Shown: positions 19,195-26,955 of the stretch, one piece after another
Position numbering within the stretch: position 1 is the first letter of the stretch
Layout of the letters: every line of letters starts with the position of its first letter
Assembly (NCBI RefSeq): GCF_013167895.1
Contig: NZ_BLWC01000001.1
Location: 5,456,001 to 5,520,000, forward strand
Reading direction: 5' to 3'
DNA: 64,000 nt
Source of the DNA: Streptomyces fulvorobeus
GTDB taxonomy: Bacteria > Actinomycetota > Actinomycetes > Streptomycetales > Streptomycetaceae
Program-made: the position numbers and the translations under genes
The notes under the pieces: generated by a model
The model's database searches: none
What the model was told of the DNA's origin: nothing
The model's input: only the letters and a program-made list of their open reading frames with translations

Positions 19195-20046
19195 TCATCT
19201 GCGGAGGAATGCCGTCATGGTCGTCACGAACCAGTCGGCGTCGTCGAGCCACGGATAGTGGCCTGCTCCCGGCTGCACCGCGAGCGTGGCATCAGGGAAC
19301 GCTTCCGCGAACTCGGCCGCGGCCACAGGCGGGCTGTTCATATCGAACTCTCCGGTGAGCAGCAGAACGGGAGCCTCGCAGGAGGCGAGTGCCGCACGCG
19401 TGCTCTTCGGGGTGAAGGCGCCCTCGGCCGCAAAGAGAGTGACAGCTTCCTGGTTGCTCGGCCGGCTGGCTGCGTGGTGCTTCTGCGCCGTGGCGTCCCA
19501 CCGGCCCCAGAAGAAGGGCGCGATGGCTTCCCAGTCGCTGCCCGTGCCCTCAGTGATCGCTTGCAGGGCGGCGAACGCTGCCGGGAACCACGGCTCGTTC
19601 ATCCGGAGCTGCGCGAGCTCGCGCCGAGTCCCTCCCGTGATCGCTACGTCGACAGCTCGGGGACTGGGACCGATGAGGGCGAGCTTGCTGACCTTCTCCG
19701 GGTGCCGAGCCGCGTACTGCGTCGCGATGTTCGTGCCGGCGGAGTGGCCGAGCAGATCCATCCGCGGAAGGCCGAGGTGCCCGCGCAGCGCCTCGACATC
19801 GTCGACCAGGCGATCGCAGCGGTAGGAGGAGGTGTCCTGGGGACTCGCGGACCGGCCGGTGCCGCGAAGGTCCAGGACGATCAGCTGGCGGTATGCGGAC
19901 AGGCCGCCGAGGTCGCCGAGGTAGACGGAGTCGGTAGGGCCTCCCGGGATGCAGACGACTGGGTCGCCCTCACTGATCACGCGGTATGAGAGCTGGGTGC
20001 CGTCAGGCGCGGGGAAGGTGGGCATGAGACGGATCCTGTCAGCCAT
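19195..20046 (-). CDS. Alpha/beta hydrolase (proline-iminopeptidase-like)
   Basis: A 283-residue cytoplasmic hydrolase. The oxyanion strand is VVCIPGGPTDSVYLGDLG, the nucleophile elbow LLGHSAGTN, the aspartate is in LLTGEFDMNSPP and the histidine in GAGHYPWLDD. The GGPT loop and overall plan resemble proline iminopeptidases and related small-molecule hydrolases. ATG at 20046 is chosen; a second at 20025 is possible. No Shine-Dalgarno is seen, and the ATG itself lies within the left arm of a perfect inverted repeat (20045-20070), so transcripts are likely leaderless and controlled by a factor bound over the promoter. The divergent HTH gene is the obvious candidate regulator. Confidence 0.82.
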   Translation of the reverse strand: MADRIRLMPTFPAPDGTQLSYRVISEGDPVVCIPGGPTDSVYLGDLGGLSAYRQLIVLDLRGTGRSASPQDTSSYRCDRLVDDVEALRGHLGLPRMDLLGHSAGTNIATQYAARHPEKVSKLALIGPSPRAVDVAITGGTRRELAQLRMNEPWFPAAFAALQAITEGTGSDWEAIAPFFWGRWDATAQKHHAASRPSNQEAVTLFAAEGAFTPKSTRAALASCEAPVLLLTGEFDMNSPPVAAAEFAEAFPDATLAVQPGAGHYPWLDDADWFVTTMTAFLRR

Positions 20047-20070
20047 AACCTGGTAGTACAACCAGGTTAT
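20045..20070. promoter_or_regulatory. Perfect inverted repeat operator between hydrolase and HTH gene
   Basis: Arms ATAACCTGGT (20045-20054) and ACCAGGTTAT (20061-20070) are exact reverse complements with a six-base spacer. The left arm covers the hydrolase start codon. A third copy, ATAACCGGGT (20090-20099, nine of ten matches), overlaps a TATAAC -10-like box (20089-20094) in front of the HTH gene. The arrangement fits one regulator controlling both divergent leaderless promoters. Confidence 0.65.
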
Positions 20071-20100
20071 GAAAGACGTGCTCTGGTGTATAACCGGGTG

Positions 20101-20696
20101 GTGGCAGACGGAGAGAGCACGCAACGGATCCCCGAGGTACTGACCGAGGAACAAGCCGAGCGGATACTCGCCGGCATGAACGAGGTCATCCGTGCGGGCG
20201 AGGAGATGCGCAAGCTGCGCGCCGAAATGATCAAGGTGTTCGCAGGCTTCGGCTGGACGCAGGAACGCATCGCGCAGCTCACCGACATGAGCCAGCCCGC
20301 CGTCTCCAAACAGATGGCGAAGCACAGGACCGATGAGCTGCGGACCCCGATGGAGGTGTCCCTCGATCAGCGCGACATCCCCTGGCTTGAAGGCCGGCTG
20401 TGGGGCCTCGCTGAGGAGATCTCTGAGACTCTCGACGAAGCCGCGCACTGTACCCGCTACGTCAACGCGCTCACCCGGGGCAAGAAGCGTTTCACGCCCC
20501 GGAATATCGACGAGCTGCGGCGTCTCGTCGAGGAGGACCTGAGACTGCGCCGGGCAGAGCTGTCCGGGGGCACCAGGCCGCGTATGACGAGATCAGCCGC
20601 GGTCTTGACCTTCCCTCGAAGGTCACCGCCACCGCATCAGCGTCGGTGCGCCGCGCTGTCGCTCACCAGATCCAGCGCGATGTACTCAGGGGTTGA
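20101..20696 (+). CDS. Small helix-turn-helix DNA-binding protein (apparent frameshift)
   Basis: A predicted regulator with a sigma-region-4-like helix-turn-helix at about residues 55-75 (GWTQERIAQLTDMSQPAVSK). The visible frame goes astray after ELSGG at a G5 run (20566-20570) and would run to 20718 with an implausible tail. Adding one G opens a sensible ending, HQAAYDEISRGLDLPSK then VTATASASVRRAVAHQIQRD, stopping at 20694-20696, for about 198 residues. The start is uncertain: GTG at 20101 or 20098 suits a leaderless transcript from TATAAC at 20089-20094, while GTG at 20086 is also in frame. Divergent to the hydrolase and flanked by the 20045-20099 repeats, it probably represses both genes; this is inference. 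Confidence 0.68.
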
Positions 20697-20835
20697 CGCG
20701 GTAAAGCCATTCTCATGAACGAGCTTTCCGGAGAATTCGATGTCACAAGCCGTTGTCACTCAGCGCTGAGCGCCCGCTGCCGTTCCCAGGAGTCACATGA
20801 TCCATCCGGGTGAACGGGGCCTTCGGCTGAGGCCG

Positions 20836-21189
20836 TCAGGCGACCGGATTGCGGTCCACGTACTCGAAGACCGAGCCGTCGGGGTGCAGTGCGATCAGGT
20901 TGCGTCCGGCGGGGGTCGGCACCGGGCCGGCGACGATCCGGGCGCCGGCCCGGGTCAGGGCCGCGTGGGCCGCGTCGACGTCCTTGACCGCGATCGTCGC
21001 CGAGACCTTGCGCAGCACCTCCAGCTCCGACTCCGGGCCGCTCATCAGGAGAAAGCAGCCGATCGCGGCCACCGAGACCCCGCCACGCTCGAAGCGCAGC
21101 GCAGGGGCGCCCGTGAGGCCCTCGTAGAAGGCCGCCGCCGCGTCCAGGTCGTCGACGCAGACTCGCAGCGTGGTTCCGAGGATTTCCAT
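20836..21189 (-). CDS. VOC (glyoxalase/bleomycin-resistance fold) family protein
   Basis: A 117-residue single-domain VOC protein. It begins MEILGTTLRVCVDDLDAAAA with the first beta-alpha-beta unit, has AAIGCFLLMSGP and the paired half with VKDVDAAHAALTRAGARI, and ends in the metal-ligand glutamate region GSVFEYVDRN. The fold covers glyoxalases, dioxygenases and drug-binding proteins, so the activity cannot be named. ATG at 21189 is chosen; the 361-residue frame extending further upstream is a shadow of the methyltransferase. The ribosome site is weak. It lies 59 bases behind the methyltransferase gene on the same strand and is probably co-transcribed. Confidence 0.82.
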   Translation of the reverse strand: MEILGTTLRVCVDDLDAAAAFYEGLTGAPALRFERGGVSVAAIGCFLLMSGPESELEVLRKVSATIAVKDVDAAHAALTRAGARIVAGPVPTPAGRNLIALHPDGSVFEYVDRNPVA

Positions 21190-21248
21190 GCCCACGAGGG
21201 TAGTTGGCCGCCCCGCCTGATGTGATCGATTCCCGCGCGGCCGGGCCC

Positions 21249-22058
21249 TCAGGCCCGGCAGAGGATCTCGCCGTGGGGCACCATGAACCACCCGTCGCCC
21301 TGCTCGCCCCAGGTGCGCCACGCGGCGGCGATCGCCGTCAGCTGTCCGGCGCTCGCGTGGCCGCCCCCCACCGTCAGCTTCGCGTACACCGAGTCCGTCG
21401 TACGGTCGGCCCACAGGCCGCTCCACCAGGCGCGGCTCTCCGGGGTGGCGAAGCACCAGGCGGCGGCGGTCGGGGTGATGTCGGTGAAGCCGGCCTTCCG
21501 GGCCCAGGAGAGCAGTCGCCGTCCCGCGTCGGGCTCGCCGCCGTTGCCCCGGGCCACCCGCCCGTACAGCTCCTGCCACTGCGCCAGGCCCTCGACCTCG
21601 GGGAACCAGGTCATCGCGGCGTAGTCGCTGTCCCGCGCCGCCACGACGCCTCCGGGCCTGCACACCCGCCGCATCTCGCTCAGTGCCCGGACGGGATCGC
21701 CGACGTGCTGGAGGACCTGGTGGGCGTGCACGACGTCGAAGAAGTCGTCGGGGAAGTCCAGGGCGTGCACATCGGCCGACCTGAACTCGATGTTGTGCAG
21801 GCCGCGTTCGGCGGCCACCTCGGCGGCCTGCCCGAGGATGTCGTCCGCCGTGTCGACCGCGGTCACCTGGCCGGGCGCGACCAGGGCGGCCAGATCCGCC
21901 GTGATGGTGCCCGGGCCGCATCCGACGTCCAGCACCGCCATACCCGGGCGGAGTTCACCGATCAGGTAGGAGGCCGAGTTGAGCGCGGTCCGCCAGCGGT
22001 GCGAGCGCAGCACGGACTCGTGGTGGCCGTGGGTGTACACGGCCGGCTCCTTCGACAT
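21249..22058 (-). CDS. Class I SAM-dependent methyltransferase (UbiE/Methyltransf_11 type)
   Basis: A 269-residue methyltransferase. Motif I is VLDVGCGPGTI, the acidic residue after strand 2 is in TAVDTADD, motif II is near FFDVVHAHQVLQH and motif III is LSEMRRVCRPGGVV. A C-terminal 100 residues rich in tryptophan (AWCFATPESRAWW, GDGWFMVPHG) probably form the substrate lid. ATG at 22058 (MSKEPAVYTHGHH) is preferred because the longer frame from 22148 adds a non-homologous leader; GAGAGGA lies about 14 bases upstream. The substrate is unknown. Its upstream neighbour is the lipid kinase gene, also on the minus strand. Confidence 0.85.
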   Translation of the reverse strand: MSKEPAVYTHGHHESVLRSHRWRTALNSASYLIGELRPGMAVLDVGCGPGTITADLAALVAPGQVTAVDTADDILGQAAEVAAERGLHNIEFRSADVHALDFPDDFFDVVHAHQVLQHVGDPVRALSEMRRVCRPGGVVAARDSDYAAMTWFPEVEGLAQWQELYGRVARGNGGEPDAGRRLLSWARKAGFTDITPTAAAWCFATPESRAWWSGLWADRTTDSVYAKLTVGGGHASAGQLTAIAAAWRTWGEQGDGWFMVPHGEILCRA

Positions 22059-22152
22059 GACCGCACGTCCTCTCTCCGAAACGCCTGCGACAGCAGGTGG
22101 GAAGACGGTACGTCGCCATGTCGAATAATGAGATCCCCATCTCGCCATGTGG

Positions 22153-23661
22153 TCAGGCGGCGGTCATCGGGCAGTAGACCGTGAGCGCCTCCGGCAACTT
22201 GTCGATCATCAACTCCGTCCCGGACCGGGCCACTTCACCGTCGTACGCGTACGGCGTGCCCGGCGCGAGACCGGAGAGCCGGACGCGCCGCCTGCGGACC
22301 GCCGCGTGGACGGGCGACCGGGTCAGCGGTCCGGCGACCGCCGCCGCCAGGAGCCGGAGCCCCGGAGTGCGGCCACCGTGCACCACCCGTACGTCCAGCA
22401 GGCCGTCCGCCAGGTTGTGCCGGCGGCCCGGCATCGGGCCCATCCGCTGGAACATGCCGTTGCCGACGAACACCAGCCACAATCGCCGCCTGCGGCCCTG
22501 GAGTTCCGCTTCCAGCGGGCTCTTGCCGCGCAGCGCCTCGAACGCCGCGAGGACGCCCGCCGGCCAGCCTCCGATGCGCGGCGCCCAGTGCTCCCGGGTC
22601 CGTACGAGCTCCGGGTAGACGCCGAGGCTGAACGCGTTGACGAAACAGCCGTCGGGTCCGTCCGGTCCCTCGGGCCCGGGCCGGATGCGCCCCAGGTCCA
22701 CCCTGACCGCGCTGCCCGAAGCGAGCGCGACGGCGGTGTCCCGCACCGTCTCGATGCCCAGGTCGTACGCGAAGTGGTTCAGTGTTCCCCCGGGGAACAC
22801 CGCCAGCGGCAGCCCGTGCGCCGCGGCGACCGCGGCGGCCCGGTTGATCGTCCCGTCACCGCCGCAGACCCCCAGTGCCACGCACCGCTCGGCGGCGTCC
22901 TCCAGGGCCCCGGACAGATCGGCCGACGCGCACTCCACCAGTTCGGCCAGAGGCAGCGCGTCCCTGATCAGAGCGGAGGCGGCCGTCGCCGACCCCGACT
23001 CCCGGTTGACCACGAGCACCAGACCCTGTCCGGTCGGCAGCACAGGTGCCTCAGTCGGTGGTCTGCCGGGCGCGGGCAGCTGCCCCCGGGTCGGTACGAC
23101 CCCGCGCAGTGCGAACGCGGCCCCGGCGCCGAGCGCCGCACCGGCCAGCACATCGCTCGGATAGTGCACCCCCGTGTAGACCCGCGAGGCGATGACCGCC
23201 GCCGCGACAGGCGCGACCACCGCCCCCCAGCGCTTCGACTCCAGGGCCACACCGGTGGCGAAAGCGGCGGCGGAGGCCGCGTGCCCGGACGGGAACGACG
23301 TGGTGAACGGCTGCTGTTTCAGCCTCCGTATCACCGGAACCGCGTCGAGCACCGGCCGTTCCCTGCGTACGGCACCCTTGCCCACGGTGTTGATCGTGGC
23401 CGAGGCGACGGCCAGCGAGGCGACTCCGCGCAGCGCGGCGCGGCGGGCCCGCGCGCTGCCGCCGAACGTCGCGATGCAGGCCGCGGCCCCGAACCACAGC
23501 ACCCCGTGGTTCGCACTGCGGCTCAGCCGCGGCAGCAGTGGCTCCGCGCCCGGCCAGTGCCGGCCGGCCACGCTCTCGAACAGGGTGAGATCGCACTGCC
23601 GTAGCCAGGCCGCCAGGCGGACGGGCGAGCGAAGGGGTGAGATGGTTCTCGATGACGGCAT
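22153..23661 (-). CDS. PAP2 phosphatase-diacylglycerol kinase-like fusion
   Basis: A 502-residue two-domain protein. Residues about 1-190 are a PAP2-type phosphatase domain: KGAVRRERP, FPSGHAASA and SRVYTGVHYPSD correspond to the three catalytic motifs, in a region with several membrane helices. Residues about 210-500 are a DAGK/sphingosine-kinase-like catalytic domain: CGGDGTINRA is the ATP-binding loop, followed by FPGGTLNHFAYD and DGLLDVRVVHGG. Joining a lipid phosphatase to a lipid kinase suggests turnover of phosphatidic acid or undecaprenyl/isoprenoid phosphates at the membrane. The fusion is frequent in actinomycetes. No Shine-Dalgarno precedes the ATG at 23661, which follows a good promoter by eight bases. 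Confidence 0.87.
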   Translation of the reverse strand: MPSSRTISPLRSPVRLAAWLRQCDLTLFESVAGRHWPGAEPLLPRLSRSANHGVLWFGAAACIATFGGSARARRAALRGVASLAVASATINTVGKGAVRRERPVLDAVPVIRRLKQQPFTTSFPSGHAASAAAFATGVALESKRWGAVVAPVAAAVIASRVYTGVHYPSDVLAGAALGAGAAFALRGVVPTRGQLPAPGRPPTEAPVLPTGQGLVLVVNRESGSATAASALIRDALPLAELVECASADLSGALEDAAERCVALGVCGGDGTINRAAAVAAAHGLPLAVFPGGTLNHFAYDLGIETVRDTAVALASGSAVRVDLGRIRPGPEGPDGPDGCFVNAFSLGVYPELVRTREHWAPRIGGWPAGVLAAFEALRGKSPLEAELQGRRRRLWLVFVGNGMFQRMGPMPGRRHNLADGLLDVRVVHGGRTPGLRLLAAAVAGPLTRSPVHAAVRRRRVRLSGLAPGTPYAYDGEVARSGTELMIDKLPEALTVYCPMTAA

Positions 23662-23668
23662 GGCACAG

Positions 23669-23698
23669 CCAATACCCTGTCAGGCCGTATCGAATCAA
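23669..23698 (-). promoter_or_regulatory. Sigma-A-type promoter for the PAP2-kinase gene
   Basis: On the minus strand TTGATT (23698-23693) is followed after 18 bases by TATTGG (23674-23669), seven bases before the ATG at 23661. This predicts a leaderless or near-leaderless mRNA, in line with the lack of a ribosome site. Confidence 0.45.
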
Positions 23699-23886
23699 GA
23701 GGCGCGCACAGGGTGATACCGGATGCGCGAAACACCGCGAACTCCTACGAACCCCTGCGCACCACCCATGATCCCGGCGCCGCCCCCGGTCCTCGCCGTT
23801 GCCCCGGCAAGTCGGCTGACGTTAGCCTGCGTTCGTGATTCCGGTCATTGGCCGGAGTGTCGAACAAACGAAAGGGGTGGGAGAAC

Positions 23887-24660
23887 ATGGGACGACTCGT
23901 CCCAGCGGTGACCCGGGCGCTGGATGTACTCGAACTCTTCCTGCAGGGGGACGGAAACCTCTCGGCCCCCGAAGTCACACGCAGGCTTCAGCTGCCGCGC
24001 ACCACCGTCCACGAGCTGCTCACCACCCTCGCCGCCCGCTCCTACCTGGTGACGGTCCCGGAGCAGCCCGGCCGCTACCGGCTCGGAGTCCGTACGTACC
24101 AGCTCGGCAGCCGGTACGCCGAACAGCTCGACCTCGCCGCCGAGGGGCAGCAGGTGGCCCGCGAGGTCGCCGAGAGCTGCGGGGAGACGGTCCACGTGGC
24201 CATCCTGGAGGACACCGAGGTCATCTACATCGCCAAGGTGGACTCCACGCACGCCGTCCGGATGGTCTCGGCGGCCGGCCGCAAGCTGCCGGCGCACTGC
24301 ACGTCCGTGGGCAAGCTTCTGCTCGCGGCGCTGCCCGAGGCCGAACTCGACGCCCGGCTCGACGGCCGCGAACTCGTCGCGATGACGGAGAACAGCCTCA
24401 CCGACGCCGCGGAGCTGCGCACCGCGCTCGCCGTCGTCCGCAGGCGCGGCATCGCGGTGGAGCACCGCGAGTCCAACCCGGACGTGAGCTGCGTGGCCGC
24501 CCCGGTACGCAACCGGGCGGGCGGTGTCGTCGCCGCGCTCTCCATCTCCGTCCCGATGATCCGCTGGAGCGAGGAGCGCGAGGCGGAGCTGGCCCGGCTT
24601 GCGGCGAAGGGCGCCGACGCGCTGTCCGCGCGGCTCGGGCACCACAAGGGGGAGGCGTGA
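23887..24660 (+). CDS. IclR family transcriptional regulator
   Basis: A 257-residue IclR-type regulator: an N-terminal winged helix (LSAPEVTRRLQLPRTTVHEL, residues about 20-75) and a C-terminal GAF-like effector domain (about 90-250; AHCTSVGKLLLAAL and the NPDVSCVAAPVRN segment). ATG at 23887 follows GTGGGAG; the longer start at 23848 lacks a ribosome site. Its stop overlaps the start of the SMP-30-like gene as GTGA, so the two are co-translated. It probably controls this pair and responds to a sugar acid or lactone, which is typical for IclR regulators beside lactonases but not shown here. Confidence 0.9.
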   Translation: MGRLVPAVTRALDVLELFLQGDGNLSAPEVTRRLQLPRTTVHELLTTLAARSYLVTVPEQPGRYRLGVRTYQLGSRYAEQLDLAAEGQQVAREVAESCGETVHVAILEDTEVIYIAKVDSTHAVRMVSAAGRKLPAHCTSVGKLLLAALPEAELDARLDGRELVAMTENSLTDAAELRTALAVVRRRGIAVEHRESNPDVSCVAAPVRNRAGGVVAALSISVPMIRWSEEREAELARLAAKGADALSARLGHHKGEA

Positions 24661-25505
24661 CGTACACCGTCGAGACAGCGGTACGCGAGCAGGCGGAGCT
24701 CGGCGAAGGACCCACCTGGGACGCGGCGGCAGGCCGGCTGATCTGGGTCGACATACTCGGCTCGCGTGTCCACACGTACGACCCCGGCACCGGCCGGCGC
24801 ACGGTCATGGCGACCGGGCAGCACGTGGGGGCGGCCAAGCCGCGCGCCGGTGGCGGGCTCGTGGTGAACCTGCGCGACGGCATCGGGCTGTACGACACCG
24901 CGGGTGCCTTCTCCTGGCTGGTCCACGACCCCGTACCGGGGCGGCGGGGCAACGACGCGGCCGTGGCGCCGGACGGGGCGCTGTGGGCGGGCACCATGCG
25001 CTACGACGAGGACGAGGTCGGCGGAGAGCTGCGGCGGGTCACGGGGGACGGCACGGCGAGGGACGCGCTGGGCGTCGTCGCGTGCAGCAACGGCACGGGG
25101 TGGAGCCCGGACGGGCAGCTCATGTACTACATCGACTCGGCCACGGGACGCGTCGACGTCCTGGACTTCCTCGGGGAGCGGGCCGTGCGCCGGCGCCCGT
25201 TCGCCCGGATCGAGGCGGGGGCCGGTGTGCCGGACGGTCTGACCGTCGACGCCGAGGGGGGTGTGTGGGTCGCCCTCTGGGACGGGGCGGCGGTCCGGCG
25301 GTACGCGCCCGACGGGCGGCTGGACCGGACGTACGCCCTGCCGGTGCGCCGGCCGACCGCCTGCGCGTTCGGCGGGCCCGGGCTGCGTGACCTGTATGTG
25401 TCGACGGCCCGCACGGGGCTGGCGGCGCCGCATCCGCTCTCCGGGTCGTTGCTGGTCCTCCCGGACGTGGGGCTCGGGCTGCCGGGCACGGCGTTCGCGG
25501 GCTGA
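24657..25505 (+). CDS. SMP-30/gluconolactonase-family lactonase
   Basis: A 282-residue six-bladed beta-propeller of the SMP-30/gluconolactonase/LRE family. The metal-site glutamate is in ELGEGPTWD, the asparagine in ACSNGTGWSPD, and the aspartate in GVPDGLTVD; GGVWVALWDG and YYIDSATGRVDVLDF are family hallmarks. These enzymes hydrolyse sugar lactones such as glucono-, galactono- or arabinonolactone in non-phosphorylating sugar oxidation. Start is GTG at 24657 within the IclR stop. No dehydrogenase, dehydratase or transporter lies beside the pair, so the rest of the pathway must be elsewhere. Confidence 0.9.
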   Translation: MTYTVETAVREQAELGEGPTWDAAAGRLIWVDILGSRVHTYDPGTGRRTVMATGQHVGAAKPRAGGGLVVNLRDGIGLYDTAGAFSWLVHDPVPGRRGNDAAVAPDGALWAGTMRYDEDEVGGELRRVTGDGTARDALGVVACSNGTGWSPDGQLMYYIDSATGRVDVLDFLGERAVRRRPFARIEAGAGVPDGLTVDAEGGVWVALWDGAAVRRYAPDGRLDRTYALPVRRPTACAFGGPGLRDLYVSTARTGLAAPHPLSGSLLVLPDVGLGLPGTAFAG

Positions 25506-25716
25506 GGTCTCCGTCCTCGATCGCCTGCCGGTCCGGCTGCCGGCGCCTCTGACCGCCCGCCCGCAGGTAGCCTCGCTCGGCCACCGCCCCGCTCACCTGG
25601 ACACGGACGCGCACAGCCGCGCCACCGGCAGGCGACGCGTGCGCGGGCGGCTGGAAGGAAACCTCCGTATAAAGGGCCGTGAGGGCGATACAGGGACCGG
25701 CGGCGGAGGAGGCCCG

Positions 25717-26943
25717 ATGCAGCGGAGCGCGCACGACCGGCGGGAGGACCACGGCCCCGTCCGGTACGGTCCCCCCGCCCCCGACCCCGGCCTCCCCGTG
25801 CTGCCGGAGCTCGCCGCCGTGCTCGCCGCCGCCGCCGGCCGTACCCACCCCGAGCCGCCCGGCGGAGGCCGCGTCCTGCGCGAGGCGGCCGGTGCCTACT
25901 GGGCGCGCCGAGGTCTGCACACCGAGCCGGACGCCGTCGCCGCCGCGCCCGGCGCCCAGCCCCTGCTGCTGGCGCTGATCGCGGCGCACGGCGGCGACGT
26001 CCTCATGCCGCGCCCCTGCCCCGCCTCCTGGACGCCGCAGGCACGCCTTCTCGGCAGGCCCGCCTACCACGTGCCGACCCCCGCGGAGTGCGGCGGCGTC
26101 CCTGATCCGTACGCCCTGCTCGAAACCGTCCGCAGGGTGCGCGCCGAGGGCGGCACCCCCCGGCTCCTGCTGCTGTCCGTGGTGGACGACCCGACGGCCA
26201 CCGTCGCCCCGCCCGAGCTCGTCCGCGAGGCGTGCGAGGCGGCGGTCGCCGAAGGGCTGCACATCGTCAGCGACGAGACCTGGCGCGACACGCTGCACCG
26301 GCCGCACGACACGGTCCTGCTCAGCCCGGCCGAGATGTGCCCCGACGACGTCACCGTGCTCAGTGACCTGGCCGGCGCCCTGACCCCGGCCGGCTGGCCG
26401 GTCGCGGTCGCCCGGTTCCCGGCCACCGCGCGGGCCGCCGCGTGCCGGGCCCGCACGCTCGACGTCCTCACCGCGCTCGGCGCCCTCGTCGCCGGACCCG
26501 TCGCCCCGGCCGCCGCCCACGCGCTGCGCGAGCCGCAGGCCGTCACCCTCAGGATGCGGCAGGCCGCCGACGTCCACGCGGTCGTCGCCACCGCCGTGCA
26601 CCGCGCCGTGCTCACGGCAGGCGCCCTGGCCAGGCCCCCGCAGGCGGGCCGTCACCTGTACGCGGACCTCGGCCCGCTCCGCTCGCGGCTGGCGGCGCGG
26701 GGGGTGACGGACTCCATGGAGCTGGAGGAGTACCTGACCGACCGCCTCGGCGCCCCGACGCCCGGCGGGCACAGGTTCGGGGACGAACTGGGCGCGCTGC
26801 GGGCGCGGCTGGGCACGGGGCCGCTGCTCGGGTCGACCCCGCAGGAGGAGACGGCGTCCCTCACCGCTGCGGAGCCCTTGAAATTGCCGCACGTCGCCGA
26901 GGCGCTGACCATGTTCGCGAGCGCCCTCGACGAACTCCGGTGA
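25717..26943 (+). CDS. PLP-enzyme-fold protein (class I/II aminotransferase-like) lacking the Schiff-base lysine
   Basis: A 408-residue protein with the plan of class I/II aminotransferases. The stretch HIVSDETWRDTLH matches the D-E-x-Y strand whose aspartate binds the pyridine nitrogen. About 25 residues later, where active enzymes have S-x-S-K before the GWRVGY-type turn, this protein reads VTVLSDLAGALTPAGWPVAV: the turn (GWPVAV) is kept but no lysine is present. It is therefore probably not a transaminase and may be a degenerate or regulatory PLP-fold protein. ATG at 25717 has GGAGGAGG about five bases upstream. The next gene starts 12 bases after its stop, so the two form an operon. Confidence 0.72.
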   Translation: MQRSAHDRREDHGPVRYGPPAPDPGLPVLPELAAVLAAAAGRTHPEPPGGGRVLREAAGAYWARRGLHTEPDAVAAAPGAQPLLLALIAAHGGDVLMPRPCPASWTPQARLLGRPAYHVPTPAECGGVPDPYALLETVRRVRAEGGTPRLLLLSVVDDPTATVAPPELVREACEAAVAEGLHIVSDETWRDTLHRPHDTVLLSPAEMCPDDVTVLSDLAGALTPAGWPVAVARFPATARAAACRARTLDVLTALGALVAGPVAPAAAHALREPQAVTLRMRQAADVHAVVATAVHRAVLTAGALARPPQAGRHLYADLGPLRSRLAARGVTDSMELEEYLTDRLGAPTPGGHRFGDELGALRARLGTGPLLGSTPQEETASLTAAEPLKLPHVAEALTMFASALDELR

Positions 26944-26955
26944 AGGAGCCGCGCG

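Noticed and set aside
19170..19195. Sequence resembling a tRNA T-arm (GTTCGACTC on the minus strand) beside the remnant, possibly an attachment site
   Set aside because: The five bases on either side of the loop do not pair, and no acceptor or anticodon arm can be drawn.
20715..20810. 31-codon open frame starting MNELSGEF behind the HTH gene
   Set aside because: It is short, has no clear ribosome site and resembles nothing known to me.
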